Positions 16,739-24,086 of a DNA stretch of 64,000 nt are shown here, in pieces. The DNA comes from Microbispora bryophytorum (GTDB lineage Bacteria > Actinomycetota > Actinomycetes > Streptosporangiales > Streptosporangiaceae). The first letter of the stretch is position 1, and every line of letters begins with the position of its first letter. Below the pieces are notes generated by a model, which searched no databases, was not told where the DNA came from, and saw only the letters and a program-made list of their open reading frames with translations. The stretch is taken from assembly GCF_006874465.1 (NCBI RefSeq), contig NZ_VIRL01000003.1:186001-250000 (forward strand), in the 5' to 3' direction. A program made the position numbers and the translations under genes.

Positions 16739-16888
16739 GGCTTCAAGCCTCCTTCGCCCTACTGGACGAACGGCAGGGCGCGATGGTTCCTCCACAAAAA
16801 CCTATCGTTCCGCACCCGGGGGGCGGCATGCGTCCTTCCGCCGGTGAATGACGGTGGCGTCGCCTCCACGGCCGGCCGGCCGGGAGGC

Positions 16889-18652
16889 TCAGGCGTCCTT
16901 GATCTCGCAAAGGACGGCCCCGGCGGTGACCGTCTGGCCGACGGAGGCCGCGAGGCCGGTGATCGTGCCGCCCTTGTGGGCGGTCAGCGGCTGCTCCATC
17001 TTCATCGCTTCGAGGACGACGATCGTGTCGCCGGACTCGACGGTGTCGCCGTCGGCGACGACGACCTTCACGATCGTGCCCTGCATCGGGCTGACGAGGG
17101 AGTCGCCGCTCGCCGCGGCCTTCCCGGCGCCGCGCCCGCCGGATCGCCGGGGCGCCGCCTTCTTGGCCTGGGCGCCGCCGGCCGTCCCCGAACCCGACGA
17201 GCCCAGCCCGGCGGGCAGGACGACCTCCAGGCGCTTGCCGCCGACCTCGACCGTGATCCGCTCGCGCTCCGCCGGTTCGGCCGCTCCCACGGCCCCCTCG
17301 TACGGGGGGATCTCGTTCACGAACTCGGTCTCGATCCACCGGGTGTGCACGGAGAACGGCTCGCCGGCGAAGGCGGGATCGTCCACCACGGCCCGGTGGA
17401 ACGGCAGCACGGTCGGCATGCCGCCGATCTCGTACTCCGCCAGGGCGCGGCGCGACCGCTCCAGCGCCTGCTCACGGGTCGCGCCGGTGACGATCAGCTT
17501 GGCCACGAGCGAGTCGAACGCCTGCGGCACGCTCATGCCGGTCTCGTAGCCGCCGTCCAGCCGCACGCCGGGGCCGGACGGGACGCGCATCGACGTGATC
17601 GTCCCCGGCGCGGGCAGGAAGCCCCGGCCCGCGTCCTCCGCGTTGATGCGGAACTCGATCGAGTGGCCGCGCAGCACGGGGTCGTCGTAGCCCAGCGGCT
17701 CGCCGTCGGCGACGCGGAACATCTCGCGGACCAGGTCGATGCCGGCGACCTCCTCGCTGACCGGGTGCTCGACCTGCAGCCGGGTGTTGACCTCCAGGAA
17801 GGAGATCGTGCCGTCCTGGCCGACGAGGAACTCGCACGTGCCGGCGCCGACGTAGCCCGCCTCGCGCAGGATCGCCTTGGACGACGAGTAGAGCAGCTCC
17901 AACTGCTCGCCGGTCAGGAACGGGGCCGGGGCCTCCTCCACCAGCTTCTGGTGGCGGCGCTGGAGTGAGCAGTCGCGGGTGGACACGACCACGACGTTGC
18001 CGTGGGCGTCGGCCAGGCACTGGGTCTCGACGTGACGCGGCCGGTCGAGGTAGCGCTCGACGAAACACTCTCCGCGCCCGAAGGCGGTGACGGCCTCGCG
18101 CACCGCGGACTCGTACAGGTCGCCGATCTCCTCCATGGTGCGGGCCACCTTGAGCCCGCGCCCGCCGCCGCCGAACGCCGCCTTGATCGCGATCGGCAGG
18201 CCGTGCTCCGCGGCGAAGGCGACGACCTCGTCCACTCCGGAGACCGGGTCGGAGGTTCCGGCCACGAGCGGGGCGCCCACGCGCTGCGCGATGTGCCGGG
18301 CCTGGACCTTGTCGCCCAGCGCGGTGATCGCCGAGGGCGGCGGGCCGATCCAGATCAGGCCGGCGTCGAGCACGGCCTGGGCGAAGCCCGCGTTCTCGGC
18401 GAGGAAGCCGTAGCCGGGGTGGACGGCGTCCGCGCCGGTCTTCTCCGCCACCGAGAGGATCTTGCCGATGTCGAGGTAGGTCTCGGCCGGGCTCTGCCCG
18501 CCGAGCGCGTGCGCCTCGTCGGCCACCCGCACGTGCAGCGCGTCGAGGTCCTGGTCGGCGTAGACCGCGACGCTGGACAGCCCGGCGTCCCTGCAGGCCC
18601 GCGCGATCCGTACGGCGATCTCGCCGCGATTGGCGATCAGGACCTTGTGCAC
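16889..18652 (-). CDS. Acetyl/propionyl-CoA carboxylase alpha subunit (biotin carboxylase + BCCP)
   Basis: A fused biotin carboxylase and biotin carboxyl-carrier protein of about 587 residues. The N-terminal domain starts [19 protein letters not shown], then carries [14 protein letters not shown], the ATP-grasp glycine loop [26 protein letters not shown], and [16 protein letters not shown]. The C-terminal domain holds the biotinylation site EAMKMEQP (Lys about residue 551). GTG 18652 is preferred because GGAAGG lies 9 nt upstream; the ATG three codons earlier is only 1 nt from that sequence. It carboxylates biotin with bicarbonate and ATP and needs a separate AccD-type beta subunit, which is not in this window. 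In actinobacteria such subunits supply malonyl- and methylmalonyl-CoA for lipids. It is closest in layout to mycobacterial AccA3. Confidence 0.96.
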   Translation of the reverse strand: MHKVLIANRGEIAVRIARACRDAGLSSVAVYADQDLDALHVRVADEAHALGGQSPAETYLDIGKILSVAEKTGADAVHPGYGFLAENAGFAQAVLDAGLIWIGPPPSAITALGDKVQARHIAQRVGAPLVAGTSDPVSGVDEVVAFAAEHGLPIAIKAAFGGGGRGLKVARTMEEIGDLYESAVREAVTAFGRGECFVERYLDRPRHVETQCLADAHGNVVVVSTRDCSLQRRHQKLVEEAPAPFLTGEQLELLYSSSKAILREAGYVGAGTCEFLVGQDGTISFLEVNTRLQVEHPVSEEVAGIDLVREMFRVADGEPLGYDDPVLRGHSIEFRINAEDAGRGFLPAPGTITSMRVPSGPGVRLDGGYETGMSVPQAFDSLVAKLIVTGATREQALERSRRALAEYEIGGMPTVLPFHRAVVDDPAFAGEPFSVHTRWIETEFVNEIPPYEGAVGAAEPAERERITVEVGGKRLEVVLPAGLGSSGSGTAGGAQAKKAAPRRSGGRGAGKAAASGDSLVSPMQGTIVKVVVADGDTVESGDTIVVLEAMKMEQPLTAHKGGTITGLAASVGQTVTAGAVLCEIKDA

Positions 18653-18808
18653 CGCGTCCATCCTTCCGTCGGACCCCCGGGTTACGAGCCTTGGTGGATT
18701 TTATGCACCTGCCGACGCCGGACGGCGTGCGCCCCCTTACCAAGTGGGGCGGCCGGCGCGCCTCGTCCTCACCGCTTCCCCGGCCCTATAACCGGTATGC
18801 CCGGGTTT

Positions 18809-18863
18809 GAAGCGGCATGTTGTGAAGCGGCATCGCCGGTCGGGTTCGTTAGGCTGATCACTT
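18809..18863 (+). promoter_or_regulatory. mycP promoter: direct repeats plus TAGGCT -10, probably leaderless
   Basis: GAAGCGGCAT occurs twice, at 18809-18818 and 18824-18833, with starts 15 bp apart. TAGGCT at 18850-18855 fits the actinobacterial -10 consensus and ends 8 nt before the ATG, and no ribosome-binding site is present. The second repeat lies about where a -35 would be, suggesting activator-dependent, leaderless expression. The rest of the roughly 200 bp gap from the carboxylase gene holds nothing recognisable. Confidence 0.45.
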
Positions 18864-20018
18864 ATGCGGGGACCCGGCCTTCTGGCGACCGTGCTGGCGC
18901 TGCTTCTCGTGGCGCCGCCCGCGCCGCCCGCTCAGGCGCGTACGGCGCCGGTGCGGTGCGCGCCGCGCAAGGGCGGCATGGGGGTGGCCGAGCCGTGGGC
19001 GCAGCGCAGGCTCGACCCGAAGCGGGTGTGGCCGCTCACCACGGGCGAGGGGGTCACGGTCGCGGTCATCGACAGCGGGGTGGACCTGACCCACCCCCAG
19101 ATCCGGGTGGCGAAGGAGGTCGACTACACCGGGACGGGCCACCGCGACTGCGTCGGCCACGGCACCGCCGTCGCCGGGATCATCGCCGCCCAGTACGTGA
19201 AGGGCGTCCCCTTCGTCGGCGTCGCGCCGGGAGTGCGGCTGATCTCGCTGAAGCAGACGAACGAGGAGAACGGCGACCCGGACGCGCTGGCCAGGGCCAT
19301 CGCGGACGCGGCCGACTTCGGCGCCGACGTGATCAACGTGTCGATCGACGCCCACGACGAGCCGAAGCTCAGGCAGGCCGTGGCGTACGCGCTCGGCAAG
19401 GACGCGGTGATCGTGGCGGCGGCCGGCAACACGACCGCGGACGACGGCACCCCGGAGGCCTCCTACCCCGCCGCCTACCCGGGGGTGCTCGCCGTGGGCT
19501 CGGCCACCCCGGACGGCAGGCGTGCCGACTTCTCCAACACCATCACTCCCGTCTCCGTTCTCGGGCCCGGCCAGGACATCACCTCCACCTGGCCCGGACG
19601 GTCGTACATGAGCGGGCTCGAAGGCACCAGCTTCGCCGCGCCGTACGTCGCGGGGGTGGCGGCGCTGGTGCGCGCCCGCCATCCGGAGCTGGACCAGGAG
19701 CGGGTGCGGTGGCGCATCACCGCCACGGCGGACGGCGGCGTGGGAACGGGCACGGGCGCGGGGATGGTGAACCCGATGCTCGCCGTCACCGCGATCCTGC
19801 CGCTGGAGGCCGTCGACGCCCCCGTCATCGCGCCGCCGGCGCCGGCCCCGCTGCCGCGGAACGCGGTGAGCAGGGCGGCTCCGGTGGACCGGGAGGCGAT
19901 CGACCTGGCGCTGACGATCGCGGCGGCGGCGCTGTGCGGTGTGGGACTGATCGTGGCCGTGCGGGTGTTCGTGCCGATGGGCAGGCGCAGAAGGTGGCGC
20001 CCCGGCCGCGAGCGTTGA
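18864..20018 (+). CDS. mycP: Mycosin: type VII secretion-associated subtilisin-like protease
   Basis: A 384-residue membrane-anchored serine protease that is a core part of ESX secretion systems and acts outside the membrane. Signal peptide about residues 1-26. The S8 catalytic triad is complete: Asp70 (VAVIDSGVD), His99 (CVGHGTAVAG) and Ser256 (GLEGTSFAAPYVAG), with oxyanion Asn189 (AAAGN). A C-terminal transmembrane helix (LTIAAAALCGVGLIVAVRVFV) and a basic tail are typical of MycP. The family stabilises the membrane complex and processes a few substrates. This gene opens the secretion island; eccC, eccD and eccB lie 4-34 kb further on. Confidence 0.96.
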   Translation: MRGPGLLATVLALLLVAPPAPPAQARTAPVRCAPRKGGMGVAEPWAQRRLDPKRVWPLTTGEGVTVAVIDSGVDLTHPQIRVAKEVDYTGTGHRDCVGHGTAVAGIIAAQYVKGVPFVGVAPGVRLISLKQTNEENGDPDALARAIADAADFGADVINVSIDAHDEPKLRQAVAYALGKDAVIVAAAGNTTADDGTPEASYPAAYPGVLAVGSATPDGRRADFSNTITPVSVLGPGQDITSTWPGRSYMSGLEGTSFAAPYVAGVAALVRARHPELDQERVRWRITATADGGVGTGTGAGMVNPMLAVTAILPLEAVDAPVIAPPAPAPLPRNAVSRAAPVDREAIDLALTIAAAALCGVGLIVAVRVFVPMGRRRRWRPGRER

Positions 20019-20134
20019 CTCGTCGGCTTTGAGTAATTGACGGTTAAATGTTTTGGCCTGCCGGAAACAGCTGCTTTGTGCCGGGTCCTCTTGGTTGAAT
20101 GATCCTAATCAGGTCACTTCCAGAAAGGACTGAG

Positions 20135-22438
20135 ATGCACCCTTTACGGCCGGGTGATCCCGAGCAGATAGGCGAGTACGCCATCCTGGGACGGCTGGAC
20201 GAGGGGCCCCGCGGCGACGTCTATGTCGGCAAGGAGACCGGCGACGACGCCCCTGTGCGGGTGATCAAGCTCTTGGCCGCCGAGCCGGGTTCGGGGCAGA
20301 CCGTCCTCGACCGGCTCACTGTCGCCACAAGAGTGTCCAGCTCATATGTGGCCCGCACGATCACGGCGGGCCTTTTCGGTGATCGACCGTACGTCGTCAG
20401 GGAACACGTCGAGGGGCGCAGCCTGGCCGCCGCCGTGGCGGCCGAGGGGCCGCTCTCGGGGGAGGCGCTCGAACGGGTCGCGGTGGGCGTGCTCACGGCG
20501 CTGACCGCCGTGCACCTCGCCGACCTCGCGCACGGCTCGCTCACCCCGCACAACGTCATCGTCGCGGACGACGGCGTCAAGCTGACCGATGTCGCCGCCG
20601 GGCCCCCGGCGGGCGAGCCGGCGTACCGCGCTCCGGAGCAGATCAGGGGCGAGCGGTACGACGCGTACGCGGACATGTTCGCCTGGGCCGCCACGGTGGT
20701 CTTCGCCGCGACCGGGCGTCCGCCGTTCCCGCAGGAGCCGCAGGCGGTGCTGAACGCGCAGCCCGACCTCGGCGGACTTGAGGAGCGGCTGCGCCAGGTC
20801 GCGTTGCCCGCGCTGGCCAAGGAGCCCGGGCAGCGGCCGACCGCCTACGCCGCGATGCTGCAACTGCTCGGCGGCGGCGCCGCCGGGGCGCAACCGGCGG
20901 CGGGCCCCGGCACGGCGATGGTGCTGCCCGCGCAGCCGCAGCAGCCGCCGCAGCAGCCGGTCGGGGGAGCCCCCGTTCCACCGGCTCCGCAGCAGACGTG
21001 GGGCCCGCCGCCCGTGCCCCAGCAGCCGCAGCAGTCGTCCACCACCGCCTGGCAGCCGCCCGCCATGCCGCAGGAGCAGATCCAGCAGCAGACGTGGGGG
21101 CGGCCGACCACCCAGGGCCAGGTCGAGACGGCCAGGCGCAGGCCGTTCCCCGTCGGCCTCGCGGCGGCGGTCGGTGCCGTGGTCCTGCTCTCCGGAGCGG
21201 GTCTGTGGGGCGCCGGCCACTACGCCGAGGTCCGGCTGTCGCCGGCCGCGGCGGAGCGCGCCGCAGGCGGGCACGGGACCGGTGGGCGCGTGATCGCGGA
21301 CGCCGGTGACGCGGACGGCGGAAACGTGGGTGGCGGAAACGTGGGCGGCGGGACCACGGGAGGCGCGACCGGAGGCGGCGGGCAGGCGCCGACGGCGGCG
21401 CCGCAGGTGACGGTGCCGTGGGCGCTGTCATCCGAGGACCCGGACTCGCCGGTGCAGCCGCTGGTGCTGCCGAGCGAGTGGCCCACGGACACTCCGGCGA
21501 CGCCGGAGCTCACCTCGGTCCCGACGCCGGGCCCGATCGTGCCGGTGCCGACCCAGCCGGTGGTCCCGCCGCCGGCGCAGCCGCCCGGTCAGCCGCCCGG
21601 TCAGACGAACGGGCGGACGATGCAGCCGACGGCCCGGGTGACGACCACCGCCACGGTGACCGCCATACCCAGCCCGGTGCCGACGGAGCCGACTCCCGAG
21701 CCCCCGCCCACACAGTCGCCGAGCCCGGCGCCCACGGACAGGCAGGAGCACGGACGGGGTCGGTGGCGCACCCAGCCCACCCAGAACCCGACCCAGAATC
21801 CGACTCAGGACCCCGCTCAGAGCCCTACTCAGAGCCCCGCTCAGGGCCCCACCCAGAAGCCCACCCAGAACGCCACGGAGGTGCCCACCTGGGTGCCCAC
21901 CAAGAGGCCCACCTGGAAACCCACCTGGAGGCCCACCAGGAGGCCTACCTGGAAGCCCACCGCGGCCCCGACGGCGCCCGCGCGGCCGAGCCCGTCCAAT
22001 GCTCCGGTGCCGACCACCCCGGCGCCGAAGCCGACTACCCCGGCGCCGAAGCCGACGACCGCGGCGCCGAAGCCGACCACTCCGGCGCCGAAGCCGACGA
22101 CCGCGGCGCCGATCCGGAACCCCTTCGGTCCGGTCCAGGTCTGCGGTCCGGGCTTCTCCGTGCAGCGCAGCAGCCCCCTGGCGGGTGGCGTCGCCTACCA
22201 GCTGTACAACGCCGGCACGGGGGAGAACTGCGCCGTCACGATCAAGACGGCCGACGTCGGAAAGGAGACGCCGGTCTCCGCGACCCTGGAGGTCCAGGGC
22301 GGCGGGTCCAAGACCGACAGCGGTAACTACAAGTACTACGCCGGCCCCGCGAAGCTGCAGGCCAAGGGCAAGTGCGTCAGGTTCTCCGGCAGCGTCGGCT
22401 CGGCCGGCGCCGGCGGCGACTGGGACAACTGCGGCTGA
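20135..22438 (+). CDS. Transmembrane pseudokinase with Pro/Thr stalk and SapA-like surface domain
   Basis: A 767-residue protein. ATG 20135 has GAAAGGA 6 nt upstream. A Ser/Thr-kinase-like domain (residues 12-255) keeps the ATP Lys45 (VRVIKLL) and the APE motif. The catalytic HRD is HGS (Asp replaced by Ser135), DFG is DVA, and the glycine loop is broken, so catalysis is unlikely. A Gln/Pro linker, one membrane helix (about 338-360) and a Pro/Thr stalk follow, with four-residue PTQx/PTWx units and then seven-residue TPAPKPT repeats. The last 100 residues form a four-Cys domain (VCGPGFSV, LYNAGTGENCAVTIK, AKGKCVRF, WDNCG) resembling Streptomyces spore-associated protein A. Codon 4 is TTA, the rare codon read by the bldA tRNA in streptomycetes. 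It lies just downstream of mycP. The role is probably cell-surface signalling or scaffolding during development (inference). Confidence 0.85.
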   Translation: MHPLRPGDPEQIGEYAILGRLDEGPRGDVYVGKETGDDAPVRVIKLLAAEPGSGQTVLDRLTVATRVSSSYVARTITAGLFGDRPYVVREHVEGRSLAAAVAAEGPLSGEALERVAVGVLTALTAVHLADLAHGSLTPHNVIVADDGVKLTDVAAGPPAGEPAYRAPEQIRGERYDAYADMFAWAATVVFAATGRPPFPQEPQAVLNAQPDLGGLEERLRQVALPALAKEPGQRPTAYAAMLQLLGGGAAGAQPAAGPGTAMVLPAQPQQPPQQPVGGAPVPPAPQQTWGPPPVPQQPQQSSTTAWQPPAMPQEQIQQQTWGRPTTQGQVETARRRPFPVGLAAAVGAVVLLSGAGLWGAGHYAEVRLSPAAAERAAGGHGTGGRVIADAGDADGGNVGGGNVGGGTTGGATGGGGQAPTAAPQVTVPWALSSEDPDSPVQPLVLPSEWPTDTPATPELTSVPTPGPIVPVPTQPVVPPPAQPPGQPPGQTNGRTMQPTARVTTTATVTAIPSPVPTEPTPEPPPTQSPSPAPTDRQEHGRGRWRTQPTQNPTQNPTQDPAQSPTQSPAQGPTQKPTQNATEVPTWVPTKRPTWKPTWRPTRRPTWKPTAAPTAPARPSPSNAPVPTTPAPKPTTPAPKPTTAAPKPTTPAPKPTTAAPIRNPFGPVQVCGPGFSVQRSSPLAGGVAYQLYNAGTGENCAVTIKTADVGKETPVSATLEVQGGGSKTDSGNYKYYAGPAKLQAKGKCVRFSGSVGSAGAGGDWDNCG
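22013..22111. repeat. 21-bp tandem repeat in the pseudokinase stalk
   Basis: Four full units and one partial unit of a 21-bp repeat of the form ACC-ACY-SCG-GCG-CCG-AAG-CCG, encoding T(P/A)APKPT. A shorter 12-bp period encoding PTQx and PTWx runs just upstream (about 21775-21960). Both are in frame, so slippage would change only the stalk length. Confidence 0.9.
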
Positions 22439-22479
22439 CCGGTTCACGGGAAGGCCGGATCGGCAGGTCCGGACACACG

Positions 22480-22510
22480 AAGGCCGGGCGGGAGCACCCG
22501 CCCGGCCTTT
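22480..22510 (+). terminator. Intrinsic terminator after the pseudokinase gene
   Basis: A perfect 13-bp stem (AAGGCCGGGCGGG with CCCGCCCGGCCTT), a 4-nt loop and TTT, about 40 bp past the stop codon. It ends the mycP/pseudokinase transcript and, as a hairpin, could also serve the converging minus-strand gene cluster. Confidence 0.85.
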
Positions 22511-22554
22511 CGTCTGCGCGGCCCCGCCGCCTGGCCCCCCTGCCTGCCCCCGCT

Positions 22555-22590
22555 GCCGGAGCCCTGTGCCGGAGCCCTGTGCCGGAGCCC
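22555..22590. repeat. 13-bp short tandem repeat
   Basis: Two full copies and one 10-nt partial copy of GCCGGAGCCCTGT in the gap between the terminator and the stop of the transglycosylase gene. It is noncoding, with no function apparent. Confidence 0.8.
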
Positions 22591-22618
22591 GCCACCGGCT
22601 TTCCCGCCGGCTGAACGA

Positions 22619-23764
22619 TCAGTATCCGCGGTAGCCGGTGCCGGTCTTCATGCCCACCACACCGGGAACGGCCGAGACCGAGCCGTAGCGCTCGATGGCA
22701 TAGCGGACGCCCGCGACGATGTTGTCCACCGGGTTCCAGATGTCCTTGTGCCCCGGCAGGGACCAGCGGTTGAACGTGGGGTCGATGGTCTGCATCAGCC
22801 CCTTGGAGGGGGTTCCCGCGGCCGCGTTCGAGTCCCAGTTGTTGATCGCGTGCGGGTTCCCGCCCGACTCGTGCCGGATGATCATCCAGATGTCGTCCCG
22901 GTTCATCTTCCCGGCGGGGTAGCCCTGGGCCGTGAGGATCTCGATGGCCTGCTCGATCCACTCCTTGACCTGGCCGGTGGGCGCGGGTCCGCCGCCGGCC
23001 GGCGGCGGACCGCTCGGGCCGTAGCCGCCGCTCCCGCCCGAGCCGCCGTAACCGCTCACGCCGCTCACGCCGCTCAGGCTCGTCCCGCCGTACGAGGCGT
23101 ACGTCGGGTGCGCCTTGTCACCGGGGGCTCCCGTGTAGCCGGGGGTGCGCTGCCAGTCGACGGTGTGCCCCTGCCGGGGCACGAAGTCCTGTTTGCCCGG
23201 GTCCGGAATTTTGGCGAAGGTGAGCGCGCCGTCGCGGTAGTCGCCGCCCAGGTGGGAGCCCAGCGTCTTCGTGGCGTCGCCGACGGCCGTGTTCACCTGC
23301 TCCAGGTGCGGCCGGGCGTCCTCGATTCCCCGGGAGACGATGGCCCGCAGCCCGTTCTCCAGCTCCTTGTCCCCGGCGTCCTGGTTCCGGCCGCGGTAGG
23401 CCGCCGCCTCGGCGACCACGTCGGCGCAGATGCCGTCGATCTTCGATTTGGCGCTCTCCAACGCCGTGGCGACCTTCTCCAGCGCGCCCGCGCACGCGAC
23501 CAGAGCGTCGTGGAGCCCGTCGGCCGCCTTGCCGTACCTGTTCATGTACGTGACGAAGGCATCGGCGGAGCGGCCCTGCCACGCGGCGTCCACGGTGCGC
23601 ACGGCCCGGCCCACGCCACCGGCGTAGTCCTGCGCGTCACCGGCCGCGCCGCGCCACTTCCCGGCGATGTCGCGGATCCCGCCGGGATCGCCGTTCACCT
23701 TCTGCGCCATGGCGGCCAGCTCACCGCCACCCGGCAGGTCGGAGACCCCGCTTCGCTCGCTCAT
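22619..23764 (-). CDS. WXG-domain lytic transglycosylase (T7SS-associated)
   Basis: A 381-residue two-part protein. Residues 20-120 form a WXG100-like helical hairpin with the turn motif AAWQG (W62-Q-G64). A variable middle and a Gly/Ser/Pro linker follow. Residues about 275-381 are an SLT/lysozyme-like transglycosylase domain, with catalytic Glu299 in IIRHESGGNP, then NNWDSNAAAGTPSKGLMQTI and the late IVAGVRYAIERYG. It has no signal peptide, so export through the ESX machinery by its WXG part is likely. Once outside it would cut peptidoglycan strands. The start ATG overlaps the stop of the preceding small gene by 4 bp, and that gene follows eccC, so the three form one operon. Confidence 0.92.
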   Translation of the reverse strand: MSERSGVSDLPGGGELAAMAQKVNGDPGGIRDIAGKWRGAAGDAQDYAGGVGRAVRTVDAAWQGRSADAFVTYMNRYGKAADGLHDALVACAGALEKVATALESAKSKIDGICADVVAEAAAYRGRNQDAGDKELENGLRAIVSRGIEDARPHLEQVNTAVGDATKTLGSHLGGDYRDGALTFAKIPDPGKQDFVPRQGHTVDWQRTPGYTGAPGDKAHPTYASYGGTSLSGVSGVSGYGGSGGSGGYGPSGPPPAGGGPAPTGQVKEWIEQAIEILTAQGYPAGKMNRDDIWMIIRHESGGNPHAINNWDSNAAAGTPSKGLMQTIDPTFNRWSLPGHKDIWNPVDNIVAGVRYAIERYGSVSAVPGVVGMKTGTGYRGY

Positions 23765-24066
23765 ACCCGCATCGAGGTGGACGTGGCCTTGTGGGCCGTC
23801 CGGACGTTGTCCTGCACACTCTCCAGCGCCCGCTCCACGCCCTTCAGCTTGGTCCTCGCGTCGGCCACCTCCGCGGTCAGCGCGGCGTAGGCCGTGTCGA
23901 CGGCCGCCGCCAGCGCCGCCGCGCCGTCCACGTGCCCGAAGGAGGCCGCCCGGGTGCCGGGCGTCTCGGGCAGACCGCCGTGCAGGCTCTCGTACTGGCC
24001 CCAGGCCTTGCTCACCGCCGTACGGCAGCTTTCGAGCGCCTGGAAGTGGATGTCGAAACCGGCCAC
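23761..24066 (-). CDS. WXG100-like small protein
   Basis: About 101 residues. GTG 24066 is chosen because AGGAG lies 6 nt upstream; the reading frame continues upstream only inside eccC. The sequence is two amphipathic helices (FQALESCRTAVSKAWGQYES and AALTAEVADARTKLKGVERA) separated by a Gly/Pro-containing turn, the shape of WXG100/EspC-type ESX partners, though the W-x-G motif itself is only suggested by AWGQ. It sits between eccC and the WXG transglycosylase (4 bp overlap), so it is a good candidate heterodimer partner for the transglycosylase's WXG domain. Confidence 0.75.
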   Translation of the reverse strand: MAGFDIHFQALESCRTAVSKAWGQYESLHGGLPETPGTRAASFGHVDGAAALAAAVDTAYAALTAEVADARTKLKGVERALESVQDNVRTAHKATSTSMRV

Positions 24067-24086
24067 GTACCGCTCCTCTCCGCCTG

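Noticed and set aside
16889-18652. Pyruvate carboxylase
   Set aside because: No carboxyltransferase domain follows; about 587 residues with biotin carboxylase plus BCCP is the acyl-CoA carboxylase alpha length.
21775-22111. Possible CRISPR-like or minisatellite array
   Set aside because: The repeats are in frame, encode PTQx/PTWx and TPAPKPT, and have no unique spacers. They are a protein stalk.
20135-22438. Active PknB-type kinase
   Set aside because: The HRD aspartate is Ser, DFG is DVA and the glycine loop is poor, so an active kinase is not supported.
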